The notes under the pieces are model-generated. The model made no database searches and was not told where the DNA came from. It saw nothing but the letters and a program-made list of their open reading frames with translations. Of a stretch of DNA of 64,000 nt, positions 35,890-44,640 are shown one piece after another (within the stretch, counting starts at the first letter, position 1; each line of letters opens with the position of its first letter). The stretch is from Sporomusaceae bacterium (GTDB lineage: Bacteria; Bacillota; Negativicutes; Acidaminococcales; JAJUGR01): the NCBI GenBank assembly GCA_029265905.1, contig JAJUGR010000011.1, positions 1 to 64,000 on the forward strand, in the 5' to 3' direction. Made by a program: the position numbers and the translations under genes.

Positions 35890-38800
35890 ATGAATCGCAT
35901 TCATACCGTGTTGGTGGCAAACCGGGGAGAAATTGCCATCCGCGTTTTCCGCGCCTGCAACGAGTTGGGGATACGGACGGTCGCTATTTTTTCCAACGAG
36001 GACATGTTTTCCCTGCACCGCTTCAAAGCGGACGAAGCTTATCTGGTTGGCGAGGGAAAAAGCCCGGTCGGCGCCTACCTGGACATCGAGTCCATCATCC
36101 GGGTCGCAAAAAAACACGACGTCGATGCCATTCATCCCGGTTACGGATTCTTAGCTGAAAACATGGATCTTGCCAAGCGGTGCCAGGAAGAGGGAATCCT
36201 CTTCATCGGCCCGGAAATCAGGCACCTGGATATGTTCGGCGACAAGGTAAAAGCGCGCAAGCAGGCGCAAGCCGCCGGCATTCCGACCGTTCCCGGCACG
36301 ACCGAGCCGGTCAGAAGCTTCGAGGAGTTGCAGAAAATCGCTGCCGATTATGGTTTCCCGATCATCATTAAAGCCTCGTCAGGCGGCGGCGGCCGCGGCA
36401 TGCGCATCGTTCGCAGCGCCGACTCCCTGAAGGAGGCGTATCAGCGCGCCAAATCCGAAGCCCTCGCCTCCTTTGGCAATGATGAGATCTACGTCGAGAA
36501 GCTGCTGGAAAACATCAAGCATGTCGAAGTGCAGATTCTCGGCGATACGCATGGCAACCTGATCCATCTTTATGACCGCGACTGCTCCGTACAGCGCCGC
36601 CATCAAAAGGTGGTTGAAATCGCCCCGAGCGTGGGGCTAAGCGAAGAATTCCGTTTGCGCATCTGCGACGCGGCAGTGAAATTAATGAAGCATGTCGGCT
36701 ACGTCAGCGCCGGCACCGTGGAGTTTTTAACAACGCCGGATGAAAAGTTCTACTTTATCGAGGTCAATCCCCGCATCCAGGTTGAGCACACGATCACCGA
36801 AATGATCACCGGCGTCGACATCGTCCAGTCGCAATTGCTGGTTGCCGACGGCTACAGCCTGCACGGCAAGGAAGCGGGCATTCCGCAGCAGGCGGCGATT
36901 CCTTGCCACGGCCATGCGCTGCAATGCCGCGTCACCACTGAAGATCCCGCCAACAACTTTATGCCGGACACGGGCAAAATCACGGTTTACCGCAGCCCCG
37001 GCGGCTTCGGCCTGCGCCTTGACGGCAGCAATGCCTATGCGGGCTCCACGATTACGCCCTATTACGACTCCCTCTTGGTCAAGGTGTCCAGCTGGAACAC
37101 CACCTACGCCGGCGCGATCCGCCGCATGCGGCGCGCGCTGAGCGAATTTAGGATTCGCGGCTTGAAAACCAACATCGCCTTTTTGGAAAACGTCATGAAG
37201 CACCCGCAATTCGTCGCCGGCACCTGCACCACCGCCTTCATCGACGAATCGCCGGAATTGTTCGTCATGCCGGAGCGCAAGGACCGCGCCACCAAACTGC
37301 TGAACTATCTGGGCGATGTCGTCGTCAACGGCACACCAGGTCTGCCGAAAGCGGAAAAGCCGATCACCATCCCGCCGCGCATCCCGACCTATCCCGCCAC
37401 GGCGGTGCCGCAAAGCGGCACAAAGCAAATCCTGGACGCGCACGGCCCCGCTGGCCTGGTCAAATGGATCAAGGCCCAGCCGGAAGTGCTGCTCACGGAC
37501 ACGACGCTGCGCGACGCCCATCAGTCGCTGCTGGCCACCCGGCTGCGCACCTACGACATGCTGAAAATCATGGAGCCGACCGCGCACCTGCTGCCCAACC
37601 TGTTTTCGTTCGAAATGTGGGGCGGGGCGACCTTCGACGTGGCCTACCGCTTTTTAAAGGAAGATCCCTGGGAACGGCTTGCCAAACTGCGCCAAATGGC
37701 GCCCAACATTCTCTTTCAGATGCTGTTCCGCGGCTCCAACGCCGTCGGCTACACCAACTACCCGGACAATGTCATCCGCGGCTTCATCGATCAAGCCGCC
37801 AAAGCCGGCATGGATGTATTCCGCATTTTCGACAGCTTGAACTGGATTGAAAACATGCGCGTGGCGATTGAAGCGGTACGCGAAGCCGACAAGGTCGCCG
37901 AAGCGGCGATCTGCTACACCGGCGATATCCTCGATGCGCGCCGCACCAAGTACAACTTGGCCTATTACGTCAACATGGCCAAGGAGCTCGAGCAAGCGGG
38001 CAGCCATATCCTGGCCATTAAGGACATGGCTGGCGTGCTCAAGCCGGAAGCGGCCTATCAACTGGTGTCGGCGTTAAAAGACGCGGTCGATATTCCGATT
38101 CACCTGCACACGCACGATTGCACCGGCAACGGCATTTATCTCTACACGCGGGCGATTGAAGCGGGCGTCGACATCGTGGATGTCGCGATGTCTGGTTTGG
38201 GCGGCATGACCTCGCAGCCGAGCGCCAACACCTTGTATTACGCCCTGGAAGGCCATGCGCGCCAGCCAAAAATGGACAGCAAAGCGCTCACCGACATTTC
38301 CCGCTACTGGGAAGATGTGCGCACCTATTACAAGGGCTTCGAGGCCGGAGTCGCCTTCCCCAATCCGGAGGTTTACACCCACGCGATGCCGGGCGGCCAA
38401 TACAGCAACCTGCAGCAGCAGGCCAAGGCCCTGGGCCTCGAGGACCGGTGGCTTGAAGTCCAGAGCATGTACGGCAAAGTCAACGACATGTTCGGCGACA
38501 TCGTCAAAGTCACGCCTTCCTCCAAGGTCGTCGGCGACATGGCCCTGTACATGGTGCAAAACAACCTGACCGAAGACGACATTTACGAGCGCGGCGAATT
38601 CCTTGACTTCCCGAACTCAGTCGTCGAGTTTTTCCGCGGCCAAATCGGCCAGCCTTATCAAGGCTTCCCGAAAGAGCTGCAACGCATCATCCTGAAAGGC
38701 CAACAACCGCTCACCCAGCGGGCCGGCGCCTTGCTCGAGCCGCTCAATGTCGAAGAGGTCCGCGAGACGCTGCGGGAAGTGCTTACGCATCCGGCTACCA

Positions 38801-39342
38801 AGCATGACGTGCTGTCTTATGCCTTGTATCCGCAGGTTTTCTTGGATTGGGTCCAGTTTACCCGCACCTACGGCGACGTTTCCGTGCTCGACACGCCGAC
38901 CTTCCTCTCCGGACTGCGCATCGGCGAAGAAATTCAGGTCGAGATCGAAAAGGGCAAGACCCTGATCATCAAACTGCTGGGTATTGGCGAACCAAACGCA
39001 GACGGCACGCGCACCGTCACCTTCGAGCTGAACGGTTTAGCACGGGAGGTGACCATCCGCGATAAGAGTCTGAAAACCCTGGTAATCGCCCGCCCCAAAG
39101 CGGACAAGGACGACCCGCGCCAGATCGGCTCCACCATGGCCGGCACCGTCTTGAAAGTGCTGGTTGAAAAGGGCGGCCAAGTGAAAAAAGGCGACCACCT
39201 GCTGGTAACGGAGGCGATGAAGATGCAAACGACCGTTCAAGCTCCGTTCAACGGCACGGTGAAGGAAATCCATGTAAAAGCCGGCGATGCCATCTATCCG
39301 GAGGATCTGCTGCTGGAATTAACCAAGCAGACCGGCCACTAA
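35890..39342 (+). CDS. pyc: pyruvate carboxylase
   Basis: 1150 residues from the ATG at 35890 (GGGGGAG lies 6 nt upstream; the frame opens 45 bp earlier). Order: biotin carboxylase (ATP-grasp, KASSGGGGRGMR near 165), carboxyltransferase (LTDTTLRDAHQS near 535), and biotin carrier with EAMKM, the biotinylated lysine near 1111. It makes oxaloacetate from pyruvate and bicarbonate. Single-gene unit. The 282-bp gap upstream is AT-rich and carries two TTYGAAACACT elements (35679-35689 and 35810-35820), the second about 70 bp before the start. Confidence 0.97.
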   Translation: MNRIHTVLVANRGEIAIRVFRACNELGIRTVAIFSNEDMFSLHRFKADEAYLVGEGKSPVGAYLDIESIIRVAKKHDVDAIHPGYGFLAENMDLAKRCQEEGILFIGPEIRHLDMFGDKVKARKQAQAAGIPTVPGTTEPVRSFEELQKIAADYGFPIIIKASSGGGGRGMRIVRSADSLKEAYQRAKSEALASFGNDEIYVEKLLENIKHVEVQILGDTHGNLIHLYDRDCSVQRRHQKVVEIAPSVGLSEEFRLRICDAAVKLMKHVGYVSAGTVEFLTTPDEKFYFIEVNPRIQVEHTITEMITGVDIVQSQLLVADGYSLHGKEAGIPQQAAIPCHGHALQCRVTTEDPANNFMPDTGKITVYRSPGGFGLRLDGSNAYAGSTITPYYDSLLVKVSSWNTTYAGAIRRMRRALSEFRIRGLKTNIAFLENVMKHPQFVAGTCTTAFIDESPELFVMPERKDRATKLLNYLGDVVVNGTPGLPKAEKPITIPPRIPTYPATAVPQSGTKQILDAHGPAGLVKWIKAQPEVLLTDTTLRDAHQSLLATRLRTYDMLKIMEPTAHLLPNLFSFEMWGGATFDVAYRFLKEDPWERLAKLRQMAPNILFQMLFRGSNAVGYTNYPDNVIRGFIDQAAKAGMDVFRIFDSLNWIENMRVAIEAVREADKVAEAAICYTGDILDARRTKYNLAYYVNMAKELEQAGSHILAIKDMAGVLKPEAAYQLVSALKDAVDIPIHLHTHDCTGNGIYLYTRAIEAGVDIVDVAMSGLGGMTSQPSANTLYYALEGHARQPKMDSKALTDISRYWEDVRTYYKGFEAGVAFPNPEVYTHAMPGGQYSNLQQQAKALGLEDRWLEVQSMYGKVNDMFGDIVKVTPSSKVVGDMALYMVQNNLTEDDIYERGEFLDFPNSVVEFFRGQIGQPYQGFPKELQRIILKGQQPLTQRAGALLEPLNVEEVRETLREVLTHPATKHDVLSYALYPQVFLDWVQFTRTYGDVSVLDTPTFLSGLRIGEEIQVEIEKGKTLIIKLLGIGEPNADGTRTVTFELNGLAREVTIRDKSLKTLVIARPKADKDDPRQIGSTMAGTVLKVLVEKGGQVKKGDHLLVTEAMKMQTTVQAPFNGTVKEIHVKAGDAIYPEDLLLELTKQTGH

Positions 39343-39363
39343 GACTGCCGCCAGCTGGCAAGG

Positions 39364-39407
39364 CATAAAAACAGACGGGAAGCGATTGCTTCCCGTCTGT
39401 TTTTATG
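39364..39407. terminator. bidirectional terminator between pyc and kimA
   Basis: A 20-bp perfect stem with a 4-nt loop, flanked by A and T runs, serving both converging genes. Confidence 0.92.
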
Positions 39408-39416
39408 TCGCCGCGC

Positions 39417-41255
39417 TTATTTCTTTAAATGGTAGGGCAGCGTCGCCACAACAACGTCTTTTTCCTTGAGCAGCATGGCGTGGAGCATCCAGCCAGTTTG
39501 GTTGTGCAGCAGGCGGTGCCACCAGCGATTCGTTTCAAATTCCGGGATGACAATCGTAATATAGTCATCCGGCCCCTTTTGCTTAATCAGCATCCGCACG
39601 TAGCTGACGACCCGGTGCAGCACCATGCGGTAAGGGGAATACACCGTGACCAGTTCGACGCCCGGCCCCCATTCCAGCCACTTCTTTTCCACCCGCTCCT
39701 TCGTCGCTTCGTCCGGTGCCACATGCAGCGCCACGACTTCGTCGCCGATTTTGCGGGCATAGCGGAGCGACTCGGCCACCGCGCGCGTCGGGGACGCCAC
39801 CGTTACGATGACGATATTCTTGCCGGTCATTTTCTCCCGGTACTCCGCCCGCTCAATCGGCAGGTGCAGCTGTTCGGCCATGTCGGCATAATGCCCATGG
39901 ATGCGTTTAAAGACGTACACCATCGCCGGGATGAAAACCAAGACAATCCAGGCGCCATACATGAACTTCGTGACCGCTACAACCAGCACGACCACGCCGG
40001 TGACCAAAGCGCCGATGGCGTTCAAGACAGCGCGGCGCACCCAACCCTTGCCCTTTTCCTTGCGCCAATGAAGGACCATGCCGGCTTGTGCCAGCGTAAA
40101 GGACAGAAAGACACCCAAGGCATAAAGCGAAATCAGGTGCTCGACATTGCCTTCAAACGACACAATCAAGATGCCTGCAATGATGCTCAGCAGAATAATG
40201 CCGTTCGAATAGCTCAAGCGATCGCCCAGCGTATTCAAATAGCGCGGCATATAACCGTCACGAGCCAGCAGTGACAACAATGGTGGCAGGCCATTGAAAG
40301 CCGTGTTGGCGGCCAGGTACAAAATCAGCATCGTGGTCATTTGAATGTAATAGTAAAACCAGCCGCGCCCCACCGTCCGCTCGGCAAGCTGAGACAGCAT
40401 CGTCACGTTTTCCAGCGGCACAGTATGGTAATGCAGCATCAAAAAGCCCAACCCCGCCAGCATGATTCCCAGCATCCCGGACATGAGGTACGTTGTCTGA
40501 ACAGCGTTTTTCGCCTGTGGTTCTTTGAACATCGGCACGCCGTTTGAAATCGCCTCAACGCCAGTCATGGAACTGCAGCCGTTGGCGAAGGAGCGCAGCA
40601 GCACCACCAAAACAGTCAGGTCCATTTCCTTTCGGATCATCGATTCAGGGGGTATGGGCGGCTCTGATCCGGTCAGCGCATTGTATACGCCGACAATGAT
40701 TAAGGCAAAGATCCCAAACATAAACAGGTATGTTGGCCAGACAAACAGATTGGACGACTCCCGCGTCCCGCGCAAATTGACGAGCGTCAGGATGCCGAAT
40801 AAAACAGCAACGTCCAAAACAACACTGTACGGCAGCAACACTTGAAAAGCGGAAGTGAGCGCTTCTGTCCCGGAAGAAATGCTGACCGCTACCGTCAGAA
40901 CATAATCGGCAAACAAAGCCGCAGCGACAACCAACGAAGGATATTCACCCAGGTGCGTTTTCGCCACGGCATAGGAGCCGCCACCGCCGGCATTAGCCTT
41001 GGCCACTTGCGCATAGGACAGCGTGACAATCGCCAGCAGCGCCAAAATCGCCACCATCACATCGAGAAAATACCCGTACACCAGCATGCCGGAAGCGGCC
41101 AACGCCAGCACGGCTTGTTCCGGTCCGTATCCTACCGAAGACAAGGCGTCGGAAGAAAAAATCGGCAGCGCTTTCCATTTAGGCAGCCGTTCATGCGACG
41201 CCTGACGATTGTGCAGCGGCCGGCCAATCAAAAAATAACGCAAATCGCGAAGCAT
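39417..41255 (-). CDS. kimA: KimA-type potassium importer (APC superfamily)
   Basis: 612 residues, 12 helices followed by a cytoplasmic C-terminal domain of about 150 residues. N-terminal LKALPIFSSDALSSVGYG and the C-terminal end VATLPYHLKK closely match B. subtilis KimA (YdaO). It is a high-affinity proton/potassium symporter; in Bacillus it is controlled by a c-di-AMP riboswitch, which I could not recognise here in 41256-41494. Single-gene unit. Confidence 0.9.
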   Translation of the reverse strand: MLRDLRYFLIGRPLHNRQASHERLPKWKALPIFSSDALSSVGYGPEQAVLALAASGMLVYGYFLDVMVAILALLAIVTLSYAQVAKANAGGGGSYAVAKTHLGEYPSLVVAAALFADYVLTVAVSISSGTEALTSAFQVLLPYSVVLDVAVLFGILTLVNLRGTRESSNLFVWPTYLFMFGIFALIIVGVYNALTGSEPPIPPESMIRKEMDLTVLVVLLRSFANGCSSMTGVEAISNGVPMFKEPQAKNAVQTTYLMSGMLGIMLAGLGFLMLHYHTVPLENVTMLSQLAERTVGRGWFYYYIQMTTMLILYLAANTAFNGLPPLLSLLARDGYMPRYLNTLGDRLSYSNGIILLSIIAGILIVSFEGNVEHLISLYALGVFLSFTLAQAGMVLHWRKEKGKGWVRRAVLNAIGALVTGVVVLVVAVTKFMYGAWIVLVFIPAMVYVFKRIHGHYADMAEQLHLPIERAEYREKMTGKNIVIVTVASPTRAVAESLRYARKIGDEVVALHVAPDEATKERVEKKWLEWGPGVELVTVYSPYRMVLHRVVSYVRMLIKQKGPDDYITIVIPEFETNRWWHRLLHNQTGWMLHAMLLKEKDVVVATLPYHLKK

Positions 41256-41334
41256 AGAATAGCCCCCTTACAATCTCATTCTTCATTTAGAAGATGCAGA
41301 ATCTATCTTATGCCCGGTTTGCTGAATTGAAAAG

Positions 41335-41389
41335 AGCTGTTTTTCGCTTATATTATCATATTGCATTGAATCGAGCCCGAAAAACAGCT
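41335..41389. repeat. inverted repeat with a promoter-like loop between dbpA and kimA
   Basis: AGCTGTTTTTCG (41335-41346) and CGAAAAACAGCT (41378-41389) are perfect 12-bp arms. On the minus strand the distal arm is followed by CTTTTC, so it may terminate dbpA; the 31-nt AT-rich loop contains TATGATAATATAA, a possible kimA -10. Confidence 0.5.
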
Positions 41390-41450
41390 TTATCACCGTT
41401 GATCACACGTTTGACGAAGCGCAAGCGCCAACACGCGCGCACAGTCCATC

Positions 41451-41483
41451 TTTACGCATTCTTTACGCCGTTTTTACGCATTC
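41451..41483. repeat. three 11-bp tandem repeats after dbpA
   Basis: TTTACGCATTC, TTTACGCCGTT and TTTACGCATTC follow each other exactly; the first and third are identical. They lie 12 bp after the dbpA stop and about 195 bp upstream of kimA. Confidence 0.6.
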
Positions 41484-41494
41484 TTGATGCCCGT

Positions 41495-42904
41495 TCACAC
41501 CATTTTCACCTTATAAAGCCGGCCCTTGATCGGCTTTTCCGCCAGTCCGTCCAGCACTACTTGCCCCTTGCCGCCCAGTATCTCAACATAGGCGCAGGTT
41601 TCCTGCACGTCGATCAGGCCGATGTCAGCCGCAGCAACGCCCTCTAGGCTCGTGATTGCCCCGACGATATCGCCCGGCCGGATTTTCTTTTGTTTGCCGC
41701 CGTTGATGCGCAGCTTGCTGACCAGTTGCTCCCGCACCTCGCGGGCACCGGCGTCGCACGCTAGCAGTGCCCGGCCAGCTTCCACCGCGTCCGCCGCCGG
41801 CGGTTCTAGTCGGGGAATCGCGTAGCCCAGGTAAGCTTCCAGCCGTTCCAGAAGCGGCAATTCCTCCGGCGTCACCAACAGCAGCGCCCGGCCGCTTTTC
41901 CCGGCCCGGCCGGTGCGCCCGATGCGGTGGATATAATTCTCTTTTTCTTCCGGCACGTCGCAGCTGATCACCAGCTCCACATCGTCCGCGTGAATCCCTC
42001 TGCCCGCCACATCGGTGGCGACCAAGTGAGGAACGAGACCCCGCTTGAAGCGATCCAGCGTATCCAGCCGCAGGCGCTGCTCCATACCGCCGTGCAAAAC
42101 GGCGCAGGGATACCCTTTTTGCACTAGCGTCGCCGCCAGCGCCGCCGCGTGCTCGCGCGTATTGCAAAAGAGCAGGCTGCTCGCAGGATGGCAGGCGCAC
42201 AGCCAGTCTTCGACGAGGCGATCCTTTTGTTCCGCGGAAACAAGGCAGCACCCCTGCTCAATGACCGCAGCCGCCGGCCGCTCAGCCTCCACCTGCACCC
42301 AGGCGGGCTCAGCCATGAAGCGAGCGGCCAGTTCCCGGATCGACTCCGGCATCGTGGCTGAAAACAGCAGCGTCTGACGCACAGCCGGCAGTTGCTCCAA
42401 AATGGCGCCGACCTGTTCTAAAAACCCCATATCGAGCATCCGGTCGGCCTCGTCCAAGACCAGCATCCGAATGTCCCGCACCGTCAAATTGCCGCGCAGG
42501 ATATGGTCCAAAATGCGCCCCGGCGTGCCCACCACCACCTGCACTTTTTGTTTCAGCCGATCAGTCTGGCGCGCAACCGGTTGCCGTCCGTACAAGGCCA
42601 GCGTTCTAATCTGCTTAAAACGGCCGATTCCGGCGATTTCCTCTTGCACTTGGACGGCCAGTTCCCGGGTCGGCGTTAAAACGAGCGCCTGCGGGAGCGG
42701 CAAGTCCGGCTTAAGCCGTTCGCAAAGCGGGATGGCAAACGCCGCCGTCTTACCGCTCCCGGTGTCAGCCTGCACAATCACATCCCGCCCGGCCAAAGCA
42801 AGAGGGATTATTTGCGCCTGCACGAACGTCGGTTCTTTATATCCCAACGCGTCAAGCCCGGCTACAAGGGCCGGGCTTACTTGTAGCTGCAGCCAACTAT
42901 CCAT
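41495..42904 (-). CDS. dbpA: ATP-dependent RNA helicase DbpA
   Basis: 469 residues. Q motif, ADTGSGKT, DEAD (LVLDEADRML), SAT and HRIGRTGRAGKSG are all present; the last 75 residues form a DbpA-type RNA-binding domain (KIRPGDIVGAI...), which directs the enzyme to hairpin 92 of 23S rRNA during large-subunit assembly. Single-gene unit preceded by a promoter nested in the neighbouring terminator. Confidence 0.93.
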   Translation of the reverse strand: MDSWLQLQVSPALVAGLDALGYKEPTFVQAQIIPLALAGRDVIVQADTGSGKTAAFAIPLCERLKPDLPLPQALVLTPTRELAVQVQEEIAGIGRFKQIRTLALYGRQPVARQTDRLKQKVQVVVGTPGRILDHILRGNLTVRDIRMLVLDEADRMLDMGFLEQVGAILEQLPAVRQTLLFSATMPESIRELAARFMAEPAWVQVEAERPAAAVIEQGCCLVSAEQKDRLVEDWLCACHPASSLLFCNTREHAAALAATLVQKGYPCAVLHGGMEQRLRLDTLDRFKRGLVPHLVATDVAGRGIHADDVELVISCDVPEEKENYIHRIGRTGRAGKSGRALLLVTPEELPLLERLEAYLGYAIPRLEPPAADAVEAGRALLACDAGAREVREQLVSKLRINGGKQKKIRPGDIVGAITSLEGVAAADIGLIDVQETCAYVEILGGKGQVVLDGLAEKPIKGRLYKVKMV

Positions 42905-42940
42905 CGTTTTCTCCTCCCGCCACTTGTCCGCAAAAAATAT

Positions 42941-42975
42941 ACCGTTACCTTAATTATAAACCTTAAGGCAACGGT
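42941..42975 (-). terminator. terminator of the YitT-like gene
   Basis: A 13-bp stem with one mismatch and a 9-nt loop; the minus strand then reads ATATTTTTTGCGG. 41 bp after the stop at 43016. Confidence 0.8.
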
Positions 42976-42982
42976 ATTCCAA
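42953..42982 (-). promoter_or_regulatory. candidate dbpA promoter inside the upstream terminator
   Basis: On the minus strand TTGGAA (42982-42977) and TATAAT (42958-42953) are separated by 18 bp. The -10 lies in the loop of the YitT terminator, about 50 bp before the dbpA ATG. Confidence 0.5.
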
Positions 42983-43015
42983 ATAGAGCCATTAAAGAAA
43001 TTTCAGCCACTCCAG

Positions 43016-43615
43016 CTATTCGGCGACGACACTAGCCGGCGGCAGCCGGTTGGCGCGGTTGATCCGCTCCTTGAAAAAATTGATTACCGCCGCAATAACA
43101 ACAACGGACAAAACCGAGTAGCAGGCTTTCTCAAAGCCGACGGCGTACACGCCGGACAGAACAACCAAAAAGTCGATCGTAAAGGTGATTTTGCCAGGGT
43201 TCCAGCCGCACCGCTTGTTCAAATAGAGCGTCAGGATATTGGCCCCGCCCAGGGAAGCGCCGTTCCAAAACAGATAAGACAGACCCAAGCCAGCCAACCC
43301 GCCGCCGACAACCGCCCCCGCCAACCCCGGAACAACAAAGGCGCCTAAAAAGCGGTCAACTTCCGTCATCACCGCCAAGAGCGAAGCCGCCGCCAGCGTC
43401 GAAAGTGTGAACCGCCGGCCCATGCAGAACAGGGAAAGCAGGTAAAACGGCAGGTTGGCCAGCAGAAACATCTCGGAAAAAGGCACATCAAACACATAGG
43501 AAAGGCCAAGCGCCAGGCCGGGCGCCCCGCCCGTCACCAAATGGGCATGACGCAGAATGATAATACCCGCGGTACTAATCAAGCAACCAAGAATAACATG
43601 AACGCACTTGTTCAT
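43016..43615 (-). CDS. YitT-family membrane protein
   Basis: 199 residues from the ATG at 43615 (GGGGAG upstream; the open frame begins 45 bp earlier, inside the promoter). Five or six helices with the family's VTGGAPGLALGLSY start and NGASLGGANILTLYL motif. Function unknown in the family. It is preceded by a MerR-type promoter and is the likely target of the neighbouring MerR regulator, which suggests induction by a drug-like or other small effector. Confidence 0.82.
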   Translation of the reverse strand: MNKCVHVILGCLISTAGIIILRHAHLVTGGAPGLALGLSYVFDVPFSEMFLLANLPFYLLSLFCMGRRFTLSTLAAASLLAVMTEVDRFLGAFVVPGLAGAVVGGGLAGLGLSYLFWNGASLGGANILTLYLNKRCGWNPGKITFTIDFLVVLSGVYAVGFEKACYSVLSVVVIAAVINFFKERINRANRLPPASVVAE

Positions 43616-43655
43616 AGCGCCATCTCCCCTTTGCCGTAAATTTATGATGGGTATA

Positions 43656-43686
43656 ATCATAAACTATACAGTAACTATAGAGTCAA
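43656..43686 (-). promoter_or_regulatory. MerR-type promoter with 19-bp spacer
   Basis: The minus strand has TTGACT (43686-43681) and TATGAT (43661-43656) with a 19-bp spacer containing the dyad CTATA-N7-TATAG. Overlong spacers with central dyads are the hallmark of promoters activated by MerR-family untwisting. It lies 41 bp upstream of the YitT-like ATG. Confidence 0.85.
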
Positions 43687-43784
43687 TGGCGATCAGCGCA
43701 AACTTCCCGGCGCGGAGTAAGTATTCAATATGCACGTTCGCGAGGCCGCGTCCCCCTGCCCCGCCTCACTGGAAAGCCCAATGG

Positions 43785-44609
43785 TTACACGCCCTTCATC
43801 AGCGGCACCTGGATTTCCGTCAGGTACGCCTCCTGTTCCTTAGAAACATACTCATCAATGATCGTCCGTTCCACAGCGTCACCGCCAATTTCATAATGCT
43901 GCTCGGCGACGAACTGCAGCAGCCGCTCGTAATACGGACGTGATTGGCTGTGCCGGCCGCGAAAATAGATGCAGCCGTACGCTCCTTCCGACAAATAGCG
44001 TTCTTGCCCGGACGCCCCGCAGCTGTCTTCTTGCAAAATAAAGACGGAATTGTATTCGTCGTATTTTTGTTTCAGCAGGTTCTCCTTGGAAACGGTCAAT
44101 CCGACCATGCCGATAAACAACGGCAGCCGTTGGTCCAGGCGGCTTTGCAGCTTGCGCAGCGCCAGTTCGATTTCCGGTTCCGAACGAACTTGCTCGCTGA
44201 TGCTGACTACGCCGCGCGCCGGCATAAATTTGACAAACGGCGCGCCGGGCTCTTCGACCTGCAGTGCCCGCTCAATTTCCTGAATCCGCGTCTCAATCTG
44301 CTGGTTGATCAGCCCTAATTTGCGGATCGCCTCTTGCGTAATCTGCTGTTGTTGCCTCAGCAGCGTTAAAAAATGCGTTGCGTCGCGCGCCGCCAAGTGC
44401 TGCTGGATTTCCTTCAACGACAGCCCGAGAAACTTCAAATAGCAGATCGTATCGAGCTGCTCAAATTGCTCCAGCGAATAATAGCGGTAGCCGCTGTTTT
44501 CGTCCACCTCGGCCGGCCTAAACAAGCCGATGGCGTCATAATACCGCAATGTGCCGATGGGAATATGATGGAGTTTCGCCACCTCGCCGATCGCATAGCG
44601 CTTTTTCAA
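43785..44609 (-). CDS. MerR-family regulator with GyrI-like effector domain
   Basis: 274 residues. Winged HTH (YAIGEVAKLHHIPIGTLRYYDAIGL, 5-29), a dimerisation coiled coil (about 80-115) and a C-terminal GyrI-like ligand domain, as in BmrR/TipA-like activators of multidrug response. Start is TTG 44609 with AAGGGG upstream. It lies 31 bp after the P-type ATPase gene and upstream of the 19-bp-spacer promoter, its probable site. Confidence 0.9.
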   Translation of the reverse strand: MKKRYAIGEVAKLHHIPIGTLRYYDAIGLFRPAEVDENSGYRYYSLEQFEQLDTICYLKFLGLSLKEIQQHLAARDATHFLTLLRQQQQITQEAIRKLGLINQQIETRIQEIERALQVEEPGAPFVKFMPARGVVSISEQVRSEPEIELALRKLQSRLDQRLPLFIGMVGLTVSKENLLKQKYDEYNSVFILQEDSCGASGQERYLSEGAYGCIYFRGRHSQSRPYYERLLQFVAEQHYEIGGDAVERTIIDEYVSKEQEAYLTEIQVPLMKGV

Positions 44610-44640
44610 AAACCTTGTCCCCTTTCTCTTTAGCGCTGCT

